This document shows, in pieces, positions 34,738 through 44,544 of a DNA stretch of 64,000 nt. How positions within the stretch are numbered: the stretch's first letter is position 1; every line of letters starts with the position of its first letter. The notes under the pieces were generated by a model, which did no database searches, was not told the DNA's origin, and saw only the letters and a list, made by a program, of their open reading frames with translations. Source of the DNA: Chrysopilus asiliformis (lineage: Eukaryota; Arthropoda; Insecta; Diptera; Rhagionidae); assembly GCA_964034945.1 (NCBI GenBank), contig OZ035963.1, forward strand, positions 34,689,644 through 34,753,643, read 5' to 3'. The position numbers and the translations under genes are program-made.

Positions 34738-36506
34738 TTACCCTTGGTTATGCCGGGTGCTCCACATCCAAAATAAAATCTACGCCAATCGGATGACTCA
34801 CAGTCCATGAAACCATGACCCATTTCCTGGCAATTCCAACACTTCCAATGTTGACGAGAGCCTTGGATTTCCGCTACTTCATCAAGAGGTTCTTGTTGCG
34901 TTTGATCATTCCGGATCATCTCTAACTCGTAAACATGAGGATTTGTTCGAACCAAAGGTTTTAGACGACTTTCAAAGACAGAGTTTCGGAAATATTTTTC
35001 CGCTTCGAAACAGATATCACGTAATTGTGAGATAGAAGAAACAGGCTGGTATAGAATCATTTGCAGAATACGCGGATCTAGATTTTGTTTTAAGACGCTG
35101 ACCAATTCAACTTCGCTCATGGCCGTCTGCATCTGGTTGCTCAATGCAATTATGTCTTGCGAGTAATCTGTAAATGATTCACCTCTTCCTTGTTTCCTAC
35201 GTAGTATGCTAAACCTGATCTCGTTATCCGTTTTCCAATCTTTGAATTCCCCTAACAGTGCATCTTTCAGCTGTTGCCAAGAAAAGTTGGGACACCTACG
35301 GAAAAAGTTCCAATACCAGGTATTGGCTTTTCCTGTAAGCAGACGATGGAAATTTCCCTTCAAATACTCTGCGTCAGATGCTCTGGAACCTAATAAAGCT
35401 TCGACTCGGAAAATGAATTCACTAGCCGGCACACTTTTCGGACTAGCATCAAAAGTCAAATTAAACCTAGAAAACGGACTTTTCGATCTGGGCAAATAAA
35501 CTACAGGCTGGTTACCGACACTTGGTACATGATTTGGGGGTGGAAATCTGTAATCAGGTTGAGAAAATTGTAAGGGTGCTTGGGGTGCATTCGGGGGAAA
35601 ATAAGCAGACACATTCGCCTGCACCTGACGATTTGGCTCGAATTTTCTCTCGCCAAATAGATTTTGAGATATCCTGGCTCGTGAAGGTCGAGTTGACGAA
35701 AGAGGATTAGAAACATCACCAAGATTTGAAAATTTTTTCTGATTTTCATCATGCCCATTAACATTAAGGTTTCGCGAAGGATTTGTAGTTTGTGACGCAG
35801 ATACCGTATCAAATCTTGCATGCATTTGATTCACTTGTTCAGTTATACTCCGCAAGGCAGTTTCCATTAAATTGGCTAAATCTTTCATCTCCTCCCGATT
35901 TTTCGCAATTTCGGTCATGCAATTTTCGACGTTACGAGTAATTGCAGAATTCAATTCTTGATTTACGATTGGTTGCTTGCGAATAGCTCCCTGATAATTA
36001 ACTGGATCAGGTAACTCCAAAGATTTAAAAATTTCAGGTGAAGACGGTGGCAATGCGGAAGAAGCTTCTAAATGCATGTCACCTGCGCCTCCATCCACAG
36101 ATAATATGTTGTCTAATTCTTCCTGGACTTGTATTTTCAATCGGTCAACAAACGGGATATACTCTACATATTTTTTCCCAAATAACCTAAGTCGTCGACG
36201 CATATGTAATAACCTAGAAGCACACTTAGCTAGTGAGTCTTGGTCAATCTCACGTCTACTCTTTGACGAATCTACTATTATTTCTGAGCACCTGCTCTCT
36301 AAATAAGTTTTCTCAGCCTTCACTGATTTTACTTCAGGATACTGAAAAATGGAATCTACAAGCTCTTCATCTTCCCGACTCATCCGCTGAATCAAAGCGT
36401 CTATAGTGTTTCCACCTTGAGACATTTTCCTAACTACTAATTCAAAATTTAACTCATCCTTTTCCAGATGTTCAGGATTCAATTTAAATTCTTCCGGGCT
36501 TACCAT
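34629..36506 (-). CDS. gag: Gypsy Gag protein (625 aa)
   Basis: The structural protein forms the particle that packages element RNA. The frame is open upstream to 36533 but begins there with TTG; the first ATG is at 36506 (MVSPEEFKLNP) and a second, plausible one is at 36425 (MSQGGNTIDAL). The middle third has the Ty3/Gypsy Gag core pattern (PASEFIFRVEALL, then GKANTWYWNFFRRCP, then GEFKDWKTDNEIRFSI). The C-terminus has a CCHC zinc knuckle, CWNCQEMGHGFMDC, and a degraded second one (FGCGAP...KCPKC). No internal stop or frameshift is seen, although pol is broken. It overlaps pol by 109 nt in the -1 frame. Confidence 0.88.
   Translation of the reverse strand: MVSPEEFKLNPEHLEKDELNFELVVRKMSQGGNTIDALIQRMSREDEELVDSIFQYPEVKSVKAEKTYLESRCSEIIVDSSKSRREIDQDSLAKCASRLLHMRRRLRLFGKKYVEYIPFVDRLKIQVQEELDNILSVDGGAGDMHLEASSALPPSSPEIFKSLELPDPVNYQGAIRKQPIVNQELNSAITRNVENCMTEIAKNREEMKDLANLMETALRSITEQVNQMHARFDTVSASQTTNPSRNLNVNGHDENQKKFSNLGDVSNPLSSTRPSRARISQNLFGERKFEPNRQVQANVSAYFPPNAPQAPLQFSQPDYRFPPPNHVPSVGNQPVVYLPRSKSPFSRFNLTFDASPKSVPASEFIFRVEALLGSRASDAEYLKGNFHRLLTGKANTWYWNFFRRCPNFSWQQLKDALLGEFKDWKTDNEIRFSILRRKQGRGESFTDYSQDIIALSNQMQTAMSEVELVSVLKQNLDPRILQMILYQPVSSISQLRDICFEAEKYFRNSVFESRLKPLVRTNPHVYELEMIRNDQTQQEPLDEVAEIQGSRQHWKCWNCQEMGHGFMDCESSDWRRFYFGCGAPGITKGKCPKCSPGNTQSNVPTSGMTRSRMNPRPDRFPNQRP
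34653..34719 (-). promoter_or_regulatory. -1 ribosomal frameshift signal between gag and pol
   Basis: On the minus strand GGGAAAC (34719-34713) is read in gag as G GGA AAC, the canonical X XXY YYZ slippery form. A -1 slip there enters the pol frame (FPGKHPIE). After a 20-nt spacer there is a stem GTCCGGA (34692-34686) / TCCGGAC (34659-34653). An inner CGAG/CTCG stem is stacked on the 3' side, with a 10-nt 5' bulge. The spacer is longer than the usual 5-9 nt. Confidence 0.7.
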
Positions 36507-36533
36507 TTTTCCGCCGTCTTTAACTAATTTCAA

Positions 36534-37790
36534 CCAAAGCTTTCAACTAATATAAACCAATAAATAGTAAACAATATTCTTCTAATCTAAACGAAAATCT
36601 TAATATAAACCAAAACACCAATAATAAATAATGATAAACAATAGTACCTAACTAATAAATAATTGAATAAATATCAAACACCTAAACCGCCTAAATTCTA
36701 AAATTCTGAGAATAAGAAAATTTTTTTAAACCTATACAAACAAATTTGGTCTAACTAAACCAAAGTAAACAAAAAAATTTATCGAAAGTAACTTGAAACC
36801 ACGCCTCTCTCTAAACTCTAAAGTTCCAAAAGGTATGAAAAATACTGTAGTATCAAAAAATCCACAATCACTAGAAGTGATCTAACTCGAAATTTCTATT
36901 TTAAACTCAATATCATAAATCAGTTCTCCTTAAAGCATCACCAATGATATTTTCGACGATCGTTTCCTTTTCTTCATTCTATTTCATGAATTTAATCAGA
37001 TAAATCAAAAGGGCTAAAGTATAAAAATCGACATCAAGATGAAAGTACTGTAACTATTATTCGCAGTCAAAACTTCGTTGATCAAGTTTGTGAAAGCTCA
37101 GGATTCGCGACATACCAAACAAATACTCATTTGGATGTATTCAGCGACATCCTGCACCCTGCAAACTACTAACACAACAACGACACCGGAATAAATCATT
37201 AATCTAGTGCATTCTCATTGTTATATTTTTTTTTCTTTGACAGTTCGACGATTTTCAAACCAGAACCAATGGAATTTTTCGAAGAAATCTGTTTCCGTAA
37301 TTGAACATTTTATGCAAATTAAAGTGCGACCAAAATGTCCTTTTTCAGACAAAAGGTAATCTGCACCTTTAATTTGCTGAAATGCAGAGATTCTCATGCT
37401 CGCGACAAATGATCGAATCATCGATGCATTGTGTAATTCAGCGAACATGAAAGATCACCTTACTTTGAAATTTCGTTTAATTCTATCTGTTGCACATAGC
37501 TCCTCTCTCTCTTCAATGCAACAAACCAACTCCTTCTTCGAAAAACCCCACGGATCTTATATTATTTACTTAAAATTTCAAACAAAAAAAAAAGATAACC
37601 AATCAACATGAACAAAATTTAATAAATAAGTAACTACTACACACGAAAATGTTCGATAAATCGTCGCTTTCTTCTTGATGTATGCCTGTCTATTTTTCTC
37701 AAGGCAAAAACGCATTCGCTTCCACATGGAAATTCAACTAAAAATAATTTTCCGAGGTTGTCAGGATTTTCGGAAAAATCCCGCGATCAA
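36534..37790 (-). other. Gypsy 5' leader between primer site and gag
   Basis: A non-coding AT-rich leader of about 1.25 kb, expected to carry packaging signals. Short frames on either strand show no recognisable motifs. Confidence 0.6.
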
Positions 37791-37805
37791 CCCCGTTGGG
37801 CGCCA
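37791..37805 (-). promoter_or_regulatory. Primer-binding site (tRNA-Lys type)
   Basis: On the minus strand TGGCGCCCAACGGGG lies three bases after the LTR end. It resembles the TGGCGCCCAACGTGGGG primer site complementary to the 3' end of tRNA-Lys. Confidence 0.75.
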
Positions 37806-37808
37806 TAC

Positions 37809-39637
37809 TGCTACGAGGCTGAATTTGTCCTTGACGGGCAAACGCAGCCCACAGAGAAGGCCCTGGCTGGCACGTCGGTGTCTGACTAGCTCAGTCAGCA
37901 TGATACAAAAAGGGGGAGGGTTTCGCCAGGTTCCTCTGTGAACAGTAAGTGACGTGCCGGAAGGAGACATAATTATCAACAGGAGGAAACGGACATCTCG
38001 AATATCATTGGTTCCGCCCCAAGGAGAAGCAAAACGATCTTAGCACTTCATTGTGTCTGTGCAAACTTCAGGAGTTTCTTTTTCTATTAGAAATTTCATT
38101 AAAGGAGGAGTACCGAACAACAAATTCAAAATAATTGAAATACAAAATGTTTCTCTATTTATTTTAAGTTAAAAATCATTATCCAAGACAAAGTTCAAAG
38201 CAGAATGAACTGACATCGATTCTTTAGCACTTATTTAATTTAGGTAATACATACGAAATATTTTCACCTTAATATCTTCATGGGAAAAGTATAGAAATAA
38301 AAAAAAACTCACCGCTTTCTCCGATGATCCTCGACTGTGCACACTCCAGGATTCGAAGAGCTGTTTTTAAATGTTCGGCATGCAGTAGCTAAAATTTTTG
38401 CTTTTTTACGGGAAAACTAAGGTGAAAATTCACACTTTTGAATTACAAGATACTTAAATACAAAAAAACTTCTTTGTGCTGGGTTTGGACTTTGAACTCT
38501 TCGGTGTAGATTTCTTCGCTTCTTTCCTCCTCAACCTCCCACTTTGATTTCGAGAAAAAGAAAATCCTGTTCAACTTTATTTCCACTTAATCGTCTAACT
38601 TAAAGTTCGTGGAAAATATTAGACTAAATTTGTCTTTCATAATCTTCTCAAAAAAAAAGAACAACCCACATAAGGGAAGCCGGAAAGCCGTCATTCAGCG
38701 GTACTCTGGAGAAACCAGTTTCCTTGACAATACACTTTTCAGGAATACCGCGTGGTCCGATAAAAATGGAAGAAACCCTTTTTATAGGCAGGGAAACCCG
38801 GAAATCTTATTTTAGACGTAAAATAAGTGGTCCCACAGGAAAATACACTTCTGCTGGGACCTAAAATGCATTTAAAAGGAAATGAAATGAGATGTTGAAC
38901 AAAATGTGGTCAAGGGCATCAAATCTTACCACTTCCATGTAACGCAGTTTTTTTCAGCCAGTGAGTGAACTTCAAATTGATTTTATTTCTAAAAAAATAA
39001 AACTTTAAACGACCCGAAAGAAAACTCAAAAAAAAATTCTTACTTTTTCTCTTCTTGAAAATTATGAAAACTTTTAATTTAAATTTTTTAATATCAAATC
39101 GTCTTAGATTTGATTCAAATACTTTAATTTCACTGAGCTGACTGAAAAAGCTTTTTCCTTTATTACATTAACATGGTCTCTCACTTGAAAAATTCCATTA
39201 CATCGTAATTCAAAAGTGAAATCTATAACTTTGTAATAAGGACCAATTTTCGAATATCTCGTTACACTCGTGACGTCACATGAACCAAGATTTGAGAAGC
39301 AAACTTGGTCGGTAAGGTTACAGCTTTTCCTTTCCTTCTTCGTCTGCTGTCTCAATTCTTCCCACCCACGCAATCTGAGCGGAACAAGCAGTCGTGGTAA
39401 AAGCTGTTCTTTATCTCATCTACATTAAGTTGTTAAACGAGTTTACCAATACCCTGACACAAACTCCGGCTAAGAGGATCTTTTTCATTTTTTTTTTGGC
39501 TGATCTTCTCTTGACCATTATGACGTCAGCGAAGAATTTAATAGCTGGACAATTAATTTCATTACAGCTAAGGACGTTTGATTTTGAAATTAAATTTTTC
39601 AGGGTACTCGCTTTCCTAAAAAAATTTGATCGTAACA
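37809..39637 (-). repeat. 5' LTR of the truncated gypsy element (about 1.83 kb)
   Basis: Minus-strand limits are TGTTACG (39637-39631) and CGTAGCA (37815-37809), near-perfect short inverted repeats with TG...CA ends. They sit between LINE sequence on one side and a GTA spacer plus primer site on the other. No second LTR survives here for comparison, so the outer limit rests on the TG/CA rule and the LINE junction. Small frames inside are not genes. Confidence 0.65.
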
Positions 39638-39905
39638 AAGTTGTGGGGATGTGGACGAAGAGGAGTCGACAACTCATCTTCTCTGTCATTGTCCAGCACT
39701 AGCTCAACGCAGAAGAACTCATGTGGGCAGTTTCTTCCTAAACGATCTGGAAGACCTAAGCGCCACAAGCGTCGCAGATCTACTCCCCTTCATCAGGTTC
39801 GAGGTATAGGGAAATGGATCGTCAAGATTCGCGTGGTATAACAATGGGTCATTTCTGGCCTAAGTGTGCCTTTTTGGCAGCCACTCCAACCTAACCTACC
39901 ACAAT
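39638..39905 (+). pseudogene. 3' end of the LINE interrupted by the gypsy element
   Basis: The plus strand reads CGDVDEEESTTHLLCHCPA, the conserved C-terminal Cys/His region of I/R1/LOA-type LINE proteins, and then DLEDLSATSVADLLPFIRF followed by a stop. A short 3' UTR ends in CCAACCTAACCTACC (near 39887-39901). Orientation and domain order continue the 30040-32189 fragment; about 100 codons of RNase H between them are missing. Confidence 0.75.
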
Positions 39906-40472
39906 GTGTAAGACCATTGGCTACATACGGTTTTGTAGCATGTAGTATTGAATTCCGAGCTTGAACTACCCGTTGTATAAATATTGAAAAATATGTACCA
40001 GTTATTAAAATCACTGTTAAAATTACTTTTAGGTCATAATTTTTATAATAACTCAATGAATTAATAAATAATAGTGAGTATTTTTTCGAACACACACTTA
40101 TAAATATTAAGTTTGTGAGTTTGCAATAAACAGCAATATTTTGAAAAATATATGTATGTATATAATATCGATTTACATTGCAAATATATACGAATTATAT
40201 TTTACATTACAGTAATGTATACGTATATATAACTACACTAATGTATACGTATATATAATATCGACTTATAGTTCCTGATTCTCATATATCAGTCTGGCGA
40301 AAAAGGTTAATAGCTGAGTACCGGAATGTTAATAGTCTTCCTTCCTGTTGCCCATTGTTTCGATCAACTTTAAAGGAGCTCTTTCTTTTGTAAGAGTATA
40401 TCATCCGTGCTGGCGGTCTCTAAACGTTATTGTTTTATATCAAGCTTTGCAAGCACACCTAGATGTGTATTA
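39906..40472. other. No gene seen; short TATACGTATATA duplication
   Basis: AT-rich. A roughly 35-bp segment around AATGTATACGTATATATAA is duplicated near 40215-40262. Confidence 0.45.
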
Positions 40473-40474
40473 TA

Positions 40475-41038
40475 CGAGGGTTGAATGAAAAGTTTTGGAT
40501 CTTCTTCAGTGACCACGCCGCCGCCGGTATGTCCCATTTTGAAATGTGATGTGCCAATACGCCATTTTGAAATGTGATGACGCAATCGTATGCAATTTTT
40601 CAAAAAATGCAGGAATTAAAAATATTTATTAAATCTTAATTTATATAATTGGTCAAATTTTAATTTAGTTATTTCTTGACAATTCTATCCACTTTTTATA
40701 CGATTTGAGGCTTTCACGGTTGGACATAATGATTACTTTCGAATTTTTTAACCGTGTTGATATAAAAGTTTTTACCGCTCATAAGGCGTTTTCGCTTGTA
40801 GTCGCTTGTAGACCATGGTGGCTTATACACAAATTATGTTATTTTATTTATCTTAAAAACATTTTACGCGATCAATCCAAAAATTCGAAAATAATCACTA
40901 TCCACTCTTTCTATATAAATTTCTAATTTCTCAATTTCCAAAACATTGTATAAATCAAATCATAATGCAACTCCCCTATATAAAAGATCATTTAACTATT
41001 TAAAGATATGAGGCCAGAAACTTTTTCACCCACCTACG
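40475..41038. mobile_element. Mariner-end MITE (564 bp) with TA duplication
   Basis: The ends CGAGGGTTGAATGAAAAGTT and, inverted, CGTAGGTGGGTGAAAAAGTT resemble mariner terminal repeats (CGAGGKNNG-TGAAAAGTTT). TA occurs on both sides (40473-40474 and 41039-41040). The interior frames show no mariner transposase motif, so it is non-autonomous. Confidence 0.65.
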
Positions 41039-41040
41039 TA

Positions 41041-41990
41041 CAATATTATATGTACAATTTCAGTACGAATTTTTGCACTAAAATTTGAGCTACTATTAAA
41101 AATGGGTTAAATTTATGACAGAAACTCTGCAGGACAGCACTTTAATGATGAAAAATTCAACGAATTTCTTTGGAATTTTATAAAAATTTCGATTCGGACA
41201 CAATTAATTAATGATAAAAACAGTAGGTATTATAATATATAAAACACACACACTATATATAAATCTTCAAGCTTTCATCCTCCAATTTTGTGAGAAATGA
41301 CCTAAAACGAATTCGAATTTTTTTTTATGTCATTTGGATAATTCTAACACCTGTCCACAGCATCTAAAAGTGGTCATTTTTGTGAAAAATCATGGAATTT
41401 CGACAAAATATTAAATTTTTTGGAATACGAATAAATTAAACGGCGATTTTTAAATTTCATTTAAAAAAGATACAAATCTGTTACTTTGAAAATGTGGCTG
41501 AAATCGGAATAGTACATAGTTTCTAAGTTATGGCAATTTAAAGAATGTAATTTTCATCGAAATTCCCTCCTACAAAAAATTCCAAAAACGAGAATTGGTT
41601 TACACAATGTTTTATTATATCTACGCCTCATTCAAATGTTGAATTTTCAATTCACTAAAAAATAAAACGCGGTTATTGTTTTGAGATGTTAAGCATCCAC
41701 AAAGGCAAATTGGAAAATTTTCTTTCAAAATCAGCAAAGATTAACTAAAATGCCTCCCAATATTAACGCTGTATAGTACTTACAAAAACGTTCGAATTTT
41801 GATAGATCGAGAGAGATATGATAGTCGATATGTTCTGAATCTAGTTAGAGTCCAAATGTAGTTGTAATTTCACTTAAATTTATTATTGAATCCTCTTTAT
41901 AAATTTTAATAAGCTTTTGCACGCTTTTACTATTTATATTATCTACAATTAAATGACCGATTTCAAAACAAACGGTTTCGTTTCTTAGAC
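41041..41990. other. No gene seen
   Basis: AT-rich sequence without recognisable frames or inverted pairs. Confidence 0.45.
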
Positions 41991-42540
41991 GCAATGATTT
42001 TTCCATACAGTTTTCGACCTTTCTTATGCCCCCGGGCTATATTTTGAAACAGTTGGAGTTTCACATTCAATGTACTTGCGTTGGAAAGATAATTTTTTCT
42101 AAAGTGTCTTTCTATCTTGCAGTCTCTTAAGTGAGAACTCCAATTGGGCAGAGGCAGCAGCAGAGGCAGAAGCAGTAGCATTGGCAGAAGCAGAATCTGC
42201 TTTCTGTCCCACAATGAATTTTGGATTCTGACGAAAATTTATATCCATGGCATGATTTGTCGTTTAATATTTTGTTGTTTTTCACGTATTCAATTAATTT
42301 CTAGTCCATTTCAAGTATTACAAATATTTACTTCCGTCCATATAGGCAACAAATGTCCGCAACGATTTGTGAGGTTAAATTGAAAGCAGAAATTTAGAGA
42401 TTAGAGCTAAAATGTGTTTCTGCTTCTGCCACTGCCTCTGCTGCTGCTTTATTGGAGCTCATCACATAAGACGCTATGTGTTCTAAAGTTCTGCTTCTGC
42501 CTCTGCTGCTGCCTCTGTCCAATTGGAGTTCTCGCTTAAG
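41991..42540. repeat. Fragments of the CTG-rich pogo-like family
   Basis: The segment 42131-42235 is an inverted copy of the interior of the element at 23448-24256 (GGCAGAGGCAGCAGCAGAGG, CTGCTTTCTGTCCCACAATG). A second piece at 42420-42540 is in forward orientation and ends with CCAATTGGAGTTCTCGCTTA, as in the sister element. The two pieces face each other and immediately precede the 8-bp array. No element ends found. Confidence 0.65.
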
Positions 42541-43116
42541 TCTGTTAGTCTGTTAGTCTGTTAATCTGTTAGTCTGTTAGTCTGTTAGTCTGTTAGTCTG
42601 TTAGTCTGTTAGTCTGTTAGTCTGTTAGTCTGTTAGTCTGTTAGTCTGTTAGTCTGTTAGTCTGTTAGTCTGTTAGTCTGTTAGTCTGTTAGTCTGTTAG
42701 TCTGTTAGTCTGTTAGTCTGTTAGTCTGTTAGTCTGTTAGTCTGTTAGTCTGTTAGTCTGTTAGTCTGTTAGTCTGTTAGTCTGTTAGTCTGTTAGTCTG
42801 TTAGTCTGTTAGTCTGTTAGTCTGTTAGTCTGTTAGTCTGTTAGTCTGTTAGTCTGTTAGTCTGTTAGTCTGTTAGTCTGTTAGTCTGTTAGTCTGTTAG
42901 TCTGTTAGTCTGTTAGTCTGTTAGTCTGTTAGTCTGTTAGTCTGTTAGTCTGTTAGTCTGTTAGTCTGTTAGTCTGTTAGTCTGTTAGTCTGTTAGTCTG
43001 TTAGACTGTTAGTCTGTTAGTCTGTTAGTCTGTTAGTCTGTTAGTCTGTTAGTCTGTTAGTCTGTTAGTCTGTTAGACTGTTAGTCTGTTAGTCTGTTAG
43101 TCTGTTAGTCTGTTAG
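42541..43116 (+). repeat. 8-bp tandem array (TCTGTTAG)n, about 72 copies
   Basis: An almost invariant 8-bp unit over 576 bp. Variants seen: one TTAATCTG unit near 42562 and two TTAGACTG units at 43001 and 43073, exactly 72 bp (nine units) apart, which suggests a recent nine-unit duplication. Starts directly after CTCGCTTAAG, the interior sequence of a pogo-like repeat. Not a CRISPR array because there are no spacers. Confidence 0.95.
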
Positions 43117-43458
43117 TTTATATCGCTTTTTACGATGAAGTGAAAAGAAACCAAATTTGGAGTTTCGAGCTATTGTCAAAAAAGTTTTTCCAAAATGTTC
43201 ACATTTAAACAGTTGCGAAATTTCTTTTCGATAATGAAACGATATTCATCAAATCGCTTTTCAAAATAATCTTTCGACCAAAAAATGAAGATTTTTTTAA
43301 TGACGAGTGTACCATCTCTTAAAAATTCGCTCTGAATGCATCCTAGTTTATATATATCATTAATATAACTTATGATTTATCTATTTTGTTTCAATTATTT
43401 ATCGTCTAAATGTCACTATATTGAAAATCATAAAATATTATTAAAACGATATGTTGTA
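43117..43458. other. No gene seen
   Basis: AT-rich spacer between the 8-bp array and the mariner element. Confidence 0.4.
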
Positions 43459-44350
43459 AAGGGTTTTTCAATAAGGACGCTCGAAGTTTGTTTGGTTATA
43501 GCGGCCATGTTGTTAAAGCAACATCTGTCAAATTTGTTGTGAATTGTTCAGTAGTGTATAGCAAATCACAATGGAAGGTTATAGCGTTGAACAACGTGTG
43601 CAAATCATCAAATTTTATTTTCTACGAAATTTTCTATAAAATTTAATTTTATTTTCTAAATTTTACGAGGCACATTTTTGGATGAATGGAGATGTGAACA
43701 AGCAAAATTGTCAGATTTTGGGCGATACCAATCCACACGAGATACACCAGAATCAAATGCATCCCGAAAAAATCACTGTTTGGTGCGGATTTTGGTCTGG
43801 CGGAATCATCGGTCCGTATTTCTTCCAAAATGAAACTGGCATTGCCATAACCGTGAACGGCGAGCGCTACAGATCGACGATAAGTAACTTCTTGTGGCCT
43901 AAACTGAATGATATGGATACCGATAACATGAGGTCCCAACAGGACGGCGCTATATGCCACACAGCGCATGCCACGATGAACAATCTGTAAGAGCGATTTC
44001 AGGGCATGGTTATTTCGCGCGGCAGCGACGTGAACTGGCCGCCGAGATCGTGCGATTTGACGCCTTTGGACTTCTATGCGAATAAACCGCAAACAATTGA
44101 TGCCCTCAAAGCCGACATAACGAACATCCACCAAATTCAGCCAAATTTATGCGACAAAGTCATCGAAAATTGGACCTCCCGAATACGTGCCACCAGGCAA
44201 AGCCACGGCGGATATTTGAACGACGTTATATTCCATACTTAACACAATGCCATAACATATTCTTTCAAACAAAAAAAAATGAGTGGATATCTCACACACA
44301 ACTTGTTTTATTTACATTTAAAAATCGAGCGTCCATATTAAAAGGTCCTG
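43459..44350 (+). mobile_element. Internally deleted rosa-type mariner
   Basis: The ends AAGGGTTTTTCAATAAGGAC and, inverted, AGGACCTTTTAATATGGACG align, followed by the shared GACGCTCGA. TA precedes the left end. Between them lies a transposase with two deletions (43571-44242). At 892 bp it is shorter than full-length mariners (about 1.3 kb). Confidence 0.8.
43571..44242 (+). pseudogene. Mariner (rosa-like) transposase, deleted
   Basis: The transposase cuts and rejoins element ends with a D,D,D catalytic triad. The start (43571) reads MEGYSVEQRVQIIKFYF, the usual N-terminus. Most of the DNA-binding domain is then missing and the frame resumes at EAHFWMNGDVNKQNC-like sequence (about 43670). 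WCGFWSGGIIGPYFF and QQDGAICHTAHATMNNL follow, the latter with the second catalytic Asp. A stop interrupts at 43988, then VNWPPRSCDLTPLDFY contains the third Asp. The usual LWGY-K segment after it is deleted and the frame goes straight to ANKPQTIDALKADI and a C-terminal GGYLNDVIFHT. The NWPPRSCDLTPLD form is typical of the rosa/IS630-like branch. Inactive. Confidence 0.85.
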
Positions 44351-44544
44351 AAGATGAAAACAACCAGATCGTCGAAATATTGACATTTTGTTGAATAATA
44401 AATATTCGGTGATATATCCAACAAAATTATTCTAAATTTCGATTTTTTTAAAGAAAGGTAAAATTATGTTTGTGTTCTTTTTTTATTTTAACCATTGTTT
44501 TTCATTTATATATTTGTAGTTCACCGTCCAAGTGGACAGGATCA
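44351..44544. other. Spacer, no gene
   Basis: Short AT-rich spacer between the mariner and the next inverted-repeat element. Confidence 0.4.

Larger units (their letters stand above)
32190..39637 (-). mobile_element. Ty3/Gypsy LTR retrotransposon, 3' truncated (Osvaldo/Ulysses-like)
   Basis: In minus-strand order: 5' LTR (39637-37809), primer site (37805-37791), a leader of about 1.3 kb, gag, and pol with protease, RT, RNase H and only the zinc-binding start of integrase. It stops at about 32190 and has no 3' LTR. The flanks are pieces of one plus-strand LINE, so it inserted into that LINE; a later deletion removed the gypsy 3' end and about 300 bp of LINE. A tRNA-Lys-type primer site, a long LTR and a CNA-motif RT resembling that group suggest the Osvaldo/Ulysses lineage; that assignment is inference. 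Confidence 0.8.

Noticed and set aside
35501..35821. A 106-codon minus-strand frame overlapping gypsy gag
   Set aside because: Alternate-frame shadow of the intact gag frame.
39394..39702. A 102-codon frame across the LTR/LINE junction
   Set aside because: It spans an LTR boundary and shows no domain; the real LINE tail is in another frame.
42541..43116. CRISPR-like array
   Set aside because: The 8-bp unit is directly tandem with no spacers, in eukaryotic DNA.
42541..43116. True telomere
   Set aside because: It lies between transposons within the window and is not TTAGG; at most an internal telomere-like motif.
43649..44134. A 161-codon minus-strand frame
   Set aside because: It is antisense to the mariner transposase, which has clear motifs on the plus strand.
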